A stretch of DNA of 54,602 bases from Sandaracinaceae bacterium (lineage in GTDB: Bacteria > Myxococcota_A > Polyangia > Polyangiales > Sandaracinaceae). Every line of letters starts with the position of its first letter. The first letter of the stretch is position 1. This document shows, piece after piece, positions 33,782 to 41,881 of the stretch. Made by a program: the position numbers and the translations under genes. The notes below the pieces were generated by a model. It ran no database searches. It saw nothing but the letters and a program-made list of their open reading frames with translations, and was not told the DNA's origin. The stretch is from assembly GCA_040218145.1 (NCBI GenBank), contig JAVJQK010000083.1, positions 1-54,602 on the forward strand, read 5' to 3'.

Positions 33782-36700
33782 GTGACCGCGGACGTGACGA
33801 TGCGCGACGCCCTCGCGGTGGCGCGGGTGGAGGAGCTGCGAGGCGTGGGCCTCGACGGCGCCTGCTACCTCACCGAGGCCGGCGGCGCGAGCGCCGAGAT
33901 GTGGCGCCTCGAGCCGACGGCGATCGACGCCGCCGCGCGCCGCAGGCTGCGCGCGCTCGCGCAGCTGTCCCACCCGAACCTGGTGCGCATCGCCGAGCTC
34001 AGCCTCGACGAGCCGCGGCCGACCCTGCGCCTCGCGGAGGGGCGTCACGAGTGGGAGGCGCTGGCGTCCATCGGCGACCTGCGCGCCGCGCTCGGCGGTC
34101 TGGCGGGCGCCCTCGCGGCCGCGCACAAGCTGGATGTGGTCCACGGCGCGCTCGGCCCCGCGGCCGTGGGCGTCGACGCCGAGGGCCAGCCGGTGCTGGA
34201 CCTGACGCGGCTGCGCGTGCGGCCCGGGCAGCCTCCGCCGTTGGCTCCGGAGCTGGCGCAGGGCGCGACGCCCTCGGCCGCGGCGGACGTGTGGGCGCTG
34301 GGGCACATGCTCGCCGCGCTCCCGGGCGCGGACGCGCTGCCGGAGCTCGCACGCATGTGCGACCCGGATCCGGAGCGCCGCCCGCGCGCGGCCGAGGTCG
34401 CGGGTGCGCTCGGCGCCGCCCCCGGCCTGGTCGCCCCGGCGCCGCCCGTCGGCGAGAGCGACGCCGCGCGCTTCGGCATCCCCGAGCAGCTCGGCGCGTA
34501 CGCGCTCGACGAGCAGATCGGGGCCGGCGGGATGGGGCGCGTGTTCCGTGCGCGCGACGTGGCGAGCGGTGACGAGGTCGCCCTGAAGGTGCTCCTGTCC
34601 AACTGGGCCAAGGACCCCGAGCTCGTCGCGCGCTTTCGCCGCGAGGCCCGGGTGCTGGCCCAGGTCGAGAGCCCCTACGTGACCCGCTTCGTCGCCGCCA
34701 ACGAAGACGAGGGCTTCCACTACCTCGTGATGGAGCTCGCGAGCGGGCAGAGCGCGGAGGCCCTCCTCAAGGAGCGTCGGCGCCTGGACGTCGATCTGGC
34801 GGTCGGCGTGCTGTGCGACGTCAGCCGCGCGGTGGGCGAGATGCACGCGCTCGGCCTCGTCCACCGCGACATCAAGCCGGCGAACATCCTCGTCGACCAG
34901 GACGGCCCGGAGCCGGTCGTGAAGCTCTGCGACTTCGGCATCGCGCGCAAGGTCTCCCCCGAGCCCGAGCAGCAGCTCACCCAGGCCGGCGCGCCCGGTA
35001 CGCCCTCCTACATGTCCCCCGAGCAGGTCGAGGGGCGGACGGTCGACGCGCGCACGGACGTCTACGCGCTCGGCGCGACGCTCTACTGTCTGCTCGCGGG
35101 GAGGCCGCCCTTCGTCGGCACCGCGCACATCGTGATGATCGCGCACCTGAGTGACGAGCCGACGCCGCTCCGTGACCACGATCCTTCCATCCCTCAGGCC
35201 GTCTCCGACGTGGTGATGAGGTGCCTCGCGAAGTCGCCCGACGAGCGATACGCGGACGCGAACGCGCTGCACGAGGCGTTGCACGCGGCGTGGCGGGGCG
35301 CGACCGAGCAGACGATCGCGCTGCCGCAGCCGCACGGCCTCGAGGGCAAGCCGCGGGTCTACGACTTCGCGTGGCCGCTGCGCGCGGATCCCGAAGAGCT
35401 CTGGCCGCACGTCTCCAACACCGAGCGCCTCAACCGCGCGGCGGGGCTCGACGACGTGGAGTGGACCCACTCGACGGGCGAGGGCTACGTGCAGACGGAA
35501 GGGAGCTTCCGTGCCGCGGGCATGGAGCTGCGCTGGCGAGAGAACCCCTTCGAGTGGGTGGCGCCGCGCCGCCTCGGGGTGGTGCGCGAGTACGTGGCCG
35601 GCCCCTTCGAGTGGCTGCGGAGCACGGTCGAGCTGACGCCGCGCGAAGGGGGAGGCACGGAGCTGCGCCACAAGATCGAGATCCGCCCGCGCGGGCTCCT
35701 GGGCGTCGCGGCGGCCACCGTCGAGGTGGGCATGCGGCTCCGGCGCGGGCTCGAGCGGGTCTATCGCCGGATCGACACCGCCTGCATGACCGCGCGCGAG
35801 AGCGCGCGCCCGGGCTCGATGCCGCCGGTCGATCCGTTCGAGCCGCCGCAGCGGGCGACCGATCGGCTGCGGGCGAGGGTCGACGGGCCCCTCGAGCGGG
35901 TGGTCGAGCGCGGCGGGGATCCGCACGTGGCCGAGGCGCTGGCGAGCCACGTGTGCACCGCGCCCGCGCAGCGGCTCGGGCGGCTCCGCCCCCGCGCGTG
36001 GGCGCGCGCTCACGGCTTCGAGGAGTCGCTCGTGGTCGACACGATGCTGCTGGCCGCGGACGAGGGCCTGCTCGAGGTGCTCTGGGACATCCTCTGTCCG
36101 TCGTGTCGGATCCCGAGCGGGATCGAGGAGTCGCTTCGGGCGCTCGGAGAGCACGGCCGGTGCGAGGTCTGCGACCTGGACTTCGAGCTCGACATGGCCC
36201 GCTCGGTGGAGCTGGTGTTCCGGGTTCACCCCTCCATCCGGCCCGCCGACGTCGGCGTCTATTGCATCGGCGGCCCCGCGCACTCGCCGCACGTGGTGGC
36301 CCAGGTGCGGCTGGTCCCGAGAGAGCGCTTCGCGCTGTCCCTGGATCTCGCGCCGGGGAGGTTCCACGTCACGGGCCGCGGGCTCCCGCAGCGCTGGTCG
36401 TTCACGGTGGACGAGCGCGCCGTCTTCGAGCGCTGGGATCTGCCGCTTCGCGAGGGCGCGTCGCCCGACGTGCCGCGCAGCCTCCGGCCCGGTCGCGTGC
36501 AGATCCTCCTGACGAACGACTTCGAGCAGGAGGTCGTGGTGCGGCTCGAGCGCGCGACCCTCCGAGACGACGCCGTGACGGCGGCGGACGCGGCGGCCTC
36601 TGCGCTCTTCCGGGACCTCTTCCCGGATCAGGTCCTGGCGCCGGAGCGCCTCGTGGCCATCGCGGACGTCGCGCTGCTCTTCGCGCGCGTGGTCGACGCG

Positions 36701-37153
36701 CTCGACCGCTTCGAGCGCGAGGAGACCGAGGTCCATCGCGAGCTGGTCGCGCTCTCGAGCGAGGTGGAGGCGGCGGCGCATCTCGAGGGAGGCGCGCTCG
36801 TGAAGCTGCACGGCGACGGGGTGATGGCCGTCTTCTCCGACCGGGTCGCCGCGGTCCGCGCGGCGCTGCGGGTCACGCGCCCCGACGCCACGGTCGGGCT
36901 CGGCCTGCACGCGGGCCCCGCGCGCATGACCTCCATCGGTGGCCAGCTCGACTACTTCGGCAAGACGCTCCACCTCGCCGAGCACATCAGCCGCGTCGCG
37001 CACGCGGGCGAGCTCGTCGTCAGCGAAGCCCTGCTCGAGGACCCGCGCATGGTCGCGCTCTTCGCCGAGGGCACCGAGACGCTCGGCTACGTGCGCGTGG
37101 GGAGCCTGCTCGCCGGCCGACTCCGCACCCGCGCGCTGCAGCACGCGAGCTGA
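33782..37153 (+). CDS. Pseudokinase / Ser-Thr kinase / SRPBCC / DUF5939 / cyclase-like protein
   Basis: A very large cytosolic signalling protein (1123 residues from GTG 33782, which has AGGAG 6 nt upstream; ATG 33722 in the same frame is an alternative). Region 10-210 is a degenerate kinase: catalytic HRD is HGAL, DFG is DLT, and there is no glycine loop. Region 238-505 is a complete Hanks-type kinase (GAGGMGRV, Lys269, HRDIKPAN with Asp363, DFG, GTPSYMSPEQ). Region 525-675 resembles an SRPBCC/polyketide-cyclase lipid-binding fold. Region 690-885 carries CPSC and CEVC pairs and looks like DUF5939, a partner of class III cyclases. Region 945-1115 is cyclase-like, with GDGVMAVF intact but the first metal Asp replaced (LFAR for LFAD). 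It follows the Hsp70 ATPase. No membrane segment is seen. Confidence 0.9.
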   Translation: MTADVTMRDALAVARVEELRGVGLDGACYLTEAGGASAEMWRLEPTAIDAAARRRLRALAQLSHPNLVRIAELSLDEPRPTLRLAEGRHEWEALASIGDLRAALGGLAGALAAAHKLDVVHGALGPAAVGVDAEGQPVLDLTRLRVRPGQPPPLAPELAQGATPSAAADVWALGHMLAALPGADALPELARMCDPDPERRPRAAEVAGALGAAPGLVAPAPPVGESDAARFGIPEQLGAYALDEQIGAGGMGRVFRARDVASGDEVALKVLLSNWAKDPELVARFRREARVLAQVESPYVTRFVAANEDEGFHYLVMELASGQSAEALLKERRRLDVDLAVGVLCDVSRAVGEMHALGLVHRDIKPANILVDQDGPEPVVKLCDFGIARKVSPEPEQQLTQAGAPGTPSYMSPEQVEGRTVDARTDVYALGATLYCLLAGRPPFVGTAHIVMIAHLSDEPTPLRDHDPSIPQAVSDVVMRCLAKSPDERYADANALHEALHAAWRGATEQTIALPQPHGLEGKPRVYDFAWPLRADPEELWPHVSNTERLNRAAGLDDVEWTHSTGEGYVQTEGSFRAAGMELRWRENPFEWVAPRRLGVVREYVAGPFEWLRSTVELTPREGGGTELRHKIEIRPRGLLGVAAATVEVGMRLRRGLERVYRRIDTACMTARESARPGSMPPVDPFEPPQRATDRLRARVDGPLERVVERGGDPHVAEALASHVCTAPAQRLGRLRPRAWARAHGFEESLVVDTMLLAADEGLLEVLWDILCPSCRIPSGIEESLRALGEHGRCEVCDLDFELDMARSVELVFRVHPSIRPADVGVYCIGGPAHSPHVVAQVRLVPRERFALSLDLAPGRFHVTGRGLPQRWSFTVDERAVFERWDLPLREGASPDVPRSLRPGRVQILLTNDFEQEVVVRLERATLRDDAVTAADAAASALFRDLFPDQVLAPERLVAIADVALLFARVVDALDRFEREETEVHRELVALSSEVEAAAHLEGGALVKLHGDGVMAVFSDRVAAVRAALRVTRPDATVGLGLHAGPARMTSIGGQLDYFGKTLHLAEHISRVAHAGELVVSEALLEDPRMVALFAEGTETLGYVRVGSLLAGRLRTRALQHAS

Positions 37154-37201
37154 GGGCTCGCGCCGCGGCGTCCAGGGGTGACGTGCGTCCGCCTCCATAA
37201 A

Positions 37202-37236
37202 GCGACAGTTGACAGTGTCGCATTAGGTGTCACCAT
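37202..37236 (+). promoter_or_regulatory. Operator and promoter candidate for the merR-vwa pair
   Basis: GCGACA-N8-TGTCGC (37202-37207 and 37216-37221) is a perfect inverted repeat that overlaps a consensus -35 TTGACA (37209-37214). A weak -10 (CACCAT, 37231-37236) lies 16 bp further on. Transcription would start near the GTG at 37243, meaning a leaderless message. MerR-type autoregulation at this site is inferred. Confidence 0.45.
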
Positions 37237-37242
37237 GTCTCC

Positions 37243-37629
37243 GTGACGGACGAGGCTCGATACGGCATCGCGGAGCTCGCCGAGCGGGGCGGGGTCTCGC
37301 GGCGGACCGTGCGGTACTACGTGCAGCGTGGGCTCCTCCCTCCGCCCACCGGGGTCGGGCGGGGCAAGCACTACACGGAGGCGCACCTCGAGGCGCTGGT
37401 GCGGGTGCGGGAGCTGCAGGAGGCGGGGGCCAGCCTGGCCGAGATCCCGGCGCGGGCGGAGGGCGCGGTCGAGCTCTCGTCTACGCCCGAGGTAGAGCAA
37501 ACGACTTGGACACGCGTCGCGGTCGGCGACGGGCTCGAGCTGCACGTGCGTGGGCGGCGACTGAGCGACGAACGGATCCGCGCATTGCAGATCGCGATTT
37601 CAGGCGTGATCGGGGAGGAAGAATCATGA
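37243..37629 (+). CDS. MerR-family regulator with short beta-type effector tail
   Basis: A 128-residue regulator. The winged-helix MerR DNA-binding domain is clear: YGIAELAERGGVSRRTVRYYVQRGLLPP (residues about 7-34, quoted in part), GRGKHYTEAHL, then a helix. No metal-binding cysteines are present. The C-terminal 40 residues (TTWTRVAVGDGLELHVRG) are not a standard effector domain and may bind the neighbouring VIT protein (inference). It begins at GTG 37243 without an obvious ribosome-binding site. Its stop overlaps the next ATG (ATGA at 37626-37629), so translation is coupled. Confidence 0.92.
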   Translation: MTDEARYGIAELAERGGVSRRTVRYYVQRGLLPPPTGVGRGKHYTEAHLEALVRVRELQEAGASLAEIPARAEGAVELSSTPEVEQTTWTRVAVGDGLELHVRGRRLSDERIRALQIAISGVIGEEES

Positions 37630-39932
37630 ACGCGAAGCTCCAGGCAGGTCTGTTCGCGGGGGCGCGCGCCGTCCCGCTCGAGGGCGTGAAGATCGAGGCC
37701 GTGATGCGCGGCCCGTGCGTCGAGGTCACCGTCACGCAGCGCTACCGCAACGCGGAGCCGGACCCCATCGAGGCGGTCTACGCCTTCCCGCTCGAGGAGG
37801 GCGCGGCGGTGTGCGGGTTCGCGGCGAAGGTGGGCGAGCGGCTCGTGCGCGGCCGCGTCGAGGAGCGCGACAACGCATTCGAGATCTACGACGACGCGAT
37901 GATGGAGGGTCACGGCGCGTACCTGCTCGACCAGGAGCGGCCGGACATCTTCCGCGCGTCGGTGGGCAACCTGAACCCCGGCCAGGCGGTGGAGCTGCAG
38001 ATCCGGTACGTGACGCTCGCCCGGTGCGAGGGGGAGGCGACGCGCCTCCAGATCCCGACCACGATCTCGCCGCGCTACGTGCCGGCGAGCTCCCCGAAGG
38101 ACGTGGGCGAGGCAGAGGTGGGCGAGCCGGACGCGGAGGTCGTCAACCCCGAGCGCTGGCCCCGGGTTCCGTACGGGCTCTCGCTCTCGGTGGACGTGCA
38201 GACCGCGGGGCTGCGGCGCGTGGAGTCTCCCAGCCACCCGGTGCGGGCGACGCTGCGCGACGAGGGCGGGCTCGTGGAGCTGGGGCAGGACGAGACGGCG
38301 CTGGATCGAGACTTCGTGCTGCTCGTCGAGACGAAGGCGCCGCACGCGCCGTTCGCGGAGGTGGCCCGCGAGGAAGACGGGCGCCGCGTCGCGCTGGTGA
38401 GCTTCCTGCCCGATCTCGCGCCGGACCCGAGCCGGGGCCACGAGGTGGTCTTCGTGCTCGACTGCTCGGGCTCGATGGGCGGTGACTCCATCGCGCAGGC
38501 CCGCCGCGCGCTCGCGCTCTGCGTCCGGGCGCTGTCCCCGAAGGACACGTTCCAGATCGTGCGCTTCGGCTCGCGGCACGAGTCGCTGTGGCGGGCGCCG
38601 CGGGCCTACGACGACGCGGCGCTCGAGGAGGCGGCGGCGTACGTCGACCGCATCGACGCCGATCTCGGGGGCACGGAGATCCTCTCGCCGCTCACCGCGG
38701 TGCTCGAGCGCGCGCCCGACCCGGAGCGGCCGCGCCGCGTGCTGCTGTTGACCGACGGGCAGGTCTCGAACGAGGACCGGGTGATCGCGCTCGCGAAGGC
38801 GCACGCGTCGACGGCGCGGGTCTTCACCTTCGGCATCGGCGCGGGCGCGTCGGAGCACCTGGTGCGCGGGGTCGCGCGGGCCTCTCGGGGCGCGACGGAG
38901 ATGATCTACCCGGGCGAGCGCATCGAGCCGAAGGTGCTCCGCATGTTCGCGCGGGTGCAGACCCCGGCGCTCGACGACGTGCGCGTGGACTGGCAGGGCC
39001 TCTCGGTGGAGCAGGCGCCCGGGCGCACGCCGCCGCTCTTCGCCGGCGACGCGCTGACGCTCTTCGCGCGCATCGAGGCGGGTGACGCGTCGGAGGTCGT
39101 GCTGCGCGCGGGCGAGCAGCGCTGGACGGTGCCGCTCGACCTCGAGCGCGCGGCGACGGGCGACGCCATCCCGGTGCTCTGGGCGCGCGAGAAGATCCGC
39201 GACCTCGAGGAGGGCGAGCCGCGCCGAGGCTCCGCGCAGCGCCGTGGATCCGGGGAGGACCGGAAGAAGGCGCAGCTCGTGGAGCTGGGCGTGCGCTACG
39301 GGCTGACCAGCAGCGCGACGAGCTACGTCGCGGTGGAGGAGCGCGCCGACGCGGACCGCACGGACGGGCCGGTGCAGCTGCGCAAGATCCCCATCGCGCT
39401 GACGAAGGGCTGGGGTGAGCCGACGCGCTCGGCGGCGGGGGCGATGCCGACGATGTCGGTGGCCGCGCCCATGGCGCCCGCGCCGATGATGGGCGCGCCG
39501 AGCGTGGGCGGCCCCCAGGGCGCGCCGCCTCCGCCCCGCATGGCCCCGCCCCCGCCCCCGTCTGGAGGCGCGCCGCGTCGCCGGAAGTCCGCCAAGCGCG
39601 CGGCGCCCGCGGAGATGACCTTCGACGCCGCGCTGCACGAGGCGGCGGAGCCGGCTCCGGTGGACCGTGTGTTCGACCTGCTCATGACCCAGAAGGCCGA
39701 CGGTCGCTTCGAGCGCTCGGCGGTGCTGGACGCGTGGCTGGGAGCGGACCGGGTCGCGAAGCTCGACGCGGCGCTGACGAGCCACGGCGACGGCGTCATC
39801 ACCGCCCTGGTCGTCGCGCTCCTCGAGCGGGAGGCGGCCGACCGCGAGGACGAGTGGCGCCCCGCCGTGACCAAGGCGCGCGCGTGGCTCGCCGCGAACC
39901 CTGTGGACTTCGATCCAGCGAGCGTGATCTAG
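37626..39932 (+). CDS. VIT and von Willebrand factor type A domain protein
   Basis: A 768-residue protein with no obvious signal peptide. The N-terminal VIT domain (residues 1-135) shows VEVTVTQRYRNAEPDPIEAVYAFPL (quoted in part), GRVEERDNAFEIYDDA and GNLNPGQAVE. A vWA domain (about 271-450) has an intact MIDAS DCSGSMGG (Asp279, Ser281, Ser283) and LLLTDGQVSNED. A C-terminal Pro/Met/Gly-rich linker (APMAPAPMMG, PPPPRMAPPPPP) leads to a helical end of about 130 residues, comparable to inter-alpha-trypsin-inhibitor-like bacterial proteins. It is likely a metal-dependent protein-interaction module. It is coupled to the preceding MerR gene by a 4-nt overlap, and its stop abuts the convergent glycosyltransferase stop with no gap. 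Confidence 0.94.
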   Translation: MNAKLQAGLFAGARAVPLEGVKIEAVMRGPCVEVTVTQRYRNAEPDPIEAVYAFPLEEGAAVCGFAAKVGERLVRGRVEERDNAFEIYDDAMMEGHGAYLLDQERPDIFRASVGNLNPGQAVELQIRYVTLARCEGEATRLQIPTTISPRYVPASSPKDVGEAEVGEPDAEVVNPERWPRVPYGLSLSVDVQTAGLRRVESPSHPVRATLRDEGGLVELGQDETALDRDFVLLVETKAPHAPFAEVAREEDGRRVALVSFLPDLAPDPSRGHEVVFVLDCSGSMGGDSIAQARRALALCVRALSPKDTFQIVRFGSRHESLWRAPRAYDDAALEEAAAYVDRIDADLGGTEILSPLTAVLERAPDPERPRRVLLLTDGQVSNEDRVIALAKAHASTARVFTFGIGAGASEHLVRGVARASRGATEMIYPGERIEPKVLRMFARVQTPALDDVRVDWQGLSVEQAPGRTPPLFAGDALTLFARIEAGDASEVVLRAGEQRWTVPLDLERAATGDAIPVLWAREKIRDLEEGEPRRGSAQRRGSGEDRKKAQLVELGVRYGLTSSATSYVAVEERADADRTDGPVQLRKIPIALTKGWGEPTRSAAGAMPTMSVAAPMAPAPMMGAPSVGGPQGAPPPPRMAPPPPPSGGAPRRRKSAKRAAPAEMTFDAALHEAAEPAPVDRVFDLLMTQKADGRFERSAVLDAWLGADRVAKLDAALTSHGDGVITALVVALLEREAADREDEWRPAVTKARAWLAANPVDFDPASVI

Positions 39933-40913
39933 CTACTTGTACTCGATCAAACCGCGTCGACGGCCGCGCAGGCGGTTGACGTGGTACTCGAGCGCGCCGG
40001 CCGCCTCGGGGAGCTTGCCCAGCGTGGTGAAGACCGCGTAGGGGAGGGCGTCCTCGAGGGGGCGGCCGCGCTCGAGCGTGTGCTTGAGGACGCGGGCCGC
40101 GCTCACCGGGTAGCCGGCGAGCAGACCGAGGCTCAGCCCCATGGTGGGGATCGCGCCGAGCGTCGCGGCGGCGGGGAGGGCCGCGCCCCACATGAGGATG
40201 CGGCGCGTCTCGATCACCCAGTGACGCTCGGGCGGCGCGCCGTGGATCGCCGCGCCCTCCGCGTACGCGTGGCCGCTGCGCTTGGCGCGCTTCCACCACT
40301 GCGAGAACTTCGTCATCGCCGCGTCGTGCAGGGTCATCTCGAGGTCGAGCCGCTCGATCGCGAAGCCCGCCTGGCGAAGCCGCACGCACAGCTCCGGCTC
40401 CTCGCCCGCGATGAGGGTCTCGTCGAAGCCGCCGACCTCGGCGAAGGCGGCGCTCTTCATCATCGCGTCGCCGCCGCACGCCTTCGCCTCGCCGACCGGG
40501 GTGTCCCACTCGATGTCGCAGAGGCGGTTGTAGAGGGTCGCGTCCGGGTGACGCTCGCGTCGCCGACCGCAGACCACGGCCAGGTCCTCGCGCTCACCGA
40601 GCCGCGCGCGGGCCCCCTCGAGCCATCCCTCGACGACCTCGCAGTCGCCGTCGACGAACTGGACGTGAGCGAGATCCTTCACGCGCTCGAACCCGGCGTT
40701 GCGGGCGCGCGCGGCCGTGAATGGGACGGACATGTCGAGCGCGACGACCTCGCAGCCGAGCCGCTCGGCCAGCGCGACGCTGCCGTCGGTCGAGCCGCTG
40801 TCGACGTAGACCACGCGCGCCACGCGATCGACGAGCGACTCCAGGCACGCGCGCAGGCGCTCGCCCTCGTTGCGGCCGATGGCGACCGCGCCGACGTCGT
40901 CCAGGCGGCTCAC
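39933..40913 (-). CDS. GT2-family glycosyltransferase with C-terminal membrane region
   Basis: A 326-residue GT-A fold enzyme. GTG 40913 overlaps the upstream glycosyltransferase stop by 4 nt (GTGA). Motifs: IGRNEGERL, VVYVDSGSTDGS (nucleotide-sugar site), a DGDCEV metal-binding DxD-like element, an acceptor region GGFDETLIAGEEPELCVRLR, and the downstream motif KRAKRSGHAYAEG. Two hydrophobic segments (about 240-275) suggest membrane association. The donor and acceptor are unknown. It is the last gene of the PKS-GT-GT run, so glycosylation of the polyketide or lipid product is inferred. Confidence 0.93.
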   Translation of the reverse strand: MSRLDDVGAVAIGRNEGERLRACLESLVDRVARVVYVDSGSTDGSVALAERLGCEVVALDMSVPFTAARARNAGFERVKDLAHVQFVDGDCEVVEGWLEGARARLGEREDLAVVCGRRRERHPDATLYNRLCDIEWDTPVGEAKACGGDAMMKSAAFAEVGGFDETLIAGEEPELCVRLRQAGFAIERLDLEMTLHDAAMTKFSQWWKRAKRSGHAYAEGAAIHGAPPERHWVIETRRILMWGAALPAAATLGAIPTMGLSLGLLAGYPVSAARVLKHTLERGRPLEDALPYAVFTTLGKLPEAAGALEYHVNRLRGRRRGLIEYK

Positions 40914-41881
40914 GGGCGCTCGTCGAGGAAGTTGTAGCGCACGAAGTCGCGGAGGAAGCGCGCCGGATCCGGGTCGTCCTTCTGCTGGATCTTCGCCCGC
41001 ACCTTGAACGTGGCGAGCCCCACCGCCTGCGCGGTGTTCGCGGCCCAGGTGTAGGCCTTGCCGTGGTTCTTCAGGAAGTAGTGTCGGCGGCTGTCGAACC
41101 AGTAGCGCGGCATGGGGCGCTTCAGGTCTTTGAGCCCGGTGGAGGCGTGCCCGACGTGCTCGACCTTCGACTCGACGACGTACCAGGTCTCGAAGCCGGC
41201 GAGGCGCGCGCGGCGGCAGAGATCCGTCTCCTCGAAGTAGAGGAAGAACGTCTCGTCGAAGAGCCCGACGGTCTCGAGCGTCTCGCGGCGGATCATCATC
41301 GCCGCGCCGGCGAGCCAGTCGACGGGCCGGGTCTGGTCCGGGCGCGGACGGATCGGGACCTCCTTCTCGGGCAGCACCTTGGTCAGCGCGCCCAGCCGGA
41401 AGCTCCCGAGCACCTCCGACGCGAGGGTCGGGAAACGGAAGCTCGAGATGTGCGGCACGCCGTCCGAGCCGTGGAGCGCGCTGCCCGCGATGCCCGCCTC
41501 GGGGTGGTCGTCCATGAAGCGCACCAGCACCTCGATGGCGTCCTCGTGCGGGAAGGCGTCCGAGTTGAGCAGGAAGACGTAGTCGGGCTTCTCGTCCGAG
41601 GCGAGCGCGCGCCGCATCGCGAAGTTGTTGCCGGCGCCGAAGCCGCCGTTGTGGCCGCTCTGCATCACGACGACGTCGTCCATGTCGGCGCACGCCTCGC
41701 TCAGCGTCTCGAACGAGCCGTCCTGTGAGTCGTTGTCGACCACGTCGATGCGGTACGACTCGAGCCGCGCGCAGGCGCGCTGCGCCGCCGCGATGGCCTT
41801 CAGGGTCATCTCGGCGGTCTTGTAGTTCAGGATCACGCACTGAACGCGCATCGTCGTCTGCTCCGAGTCCGCGGCGCTCAT
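40910..41881 (-). CDS. GT2-family glycosyltransferase (rhamnosyltransferase-like)
   Basis: A 323-residue soluble GT-A enzyme. The ATG at 41881 overlaps the PKS stop by 4 nt (ATGA); an internal ATG at 41851 is the alternative start. Motifs: VILNYKTAEMTL, VVDNDSQDGS, SGHNGGFGAGNN, FLLNSDAF (DxD-like), AGAAMMIRRE and FDETFFLYFEETDLCRRA. This set is typical of WbbL/RfbF-type dTDP-rhamnosyl and related transferases. It is the middle gene of the coupled PKS-GT-GT unit. Donor assignment is from family resemblance only. Confidence 0.94.
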   Translation of the reverse strand: MSAADSEQTTMRVQCVILNYKTAEMTLKAIAAAQRACARLESYRIDVVDNDSQDGSFETLSEACADMDDVVVMQSGHNGGFGAGNNFAMRRALASDEKPDYVFLLNSDAFPHEDAIEVLVRFMDDHPEAGIAGSALHGSDGVPHISSFRFPTLASEVLGSFRLGALTKVLPEKEVPIRPRPDQTRPVDWLAGAAMMIRRETLETVGLFDETFFLYFEETDLCRRARLAGFETWYVVESKVEHVGHASTGLKDLKRPMPRYWFDSRRHYFLKNHGKAYTWAANTAQAVGLATFKVRAKIQQKDDPDPARFLRDFVRYNFLDERP

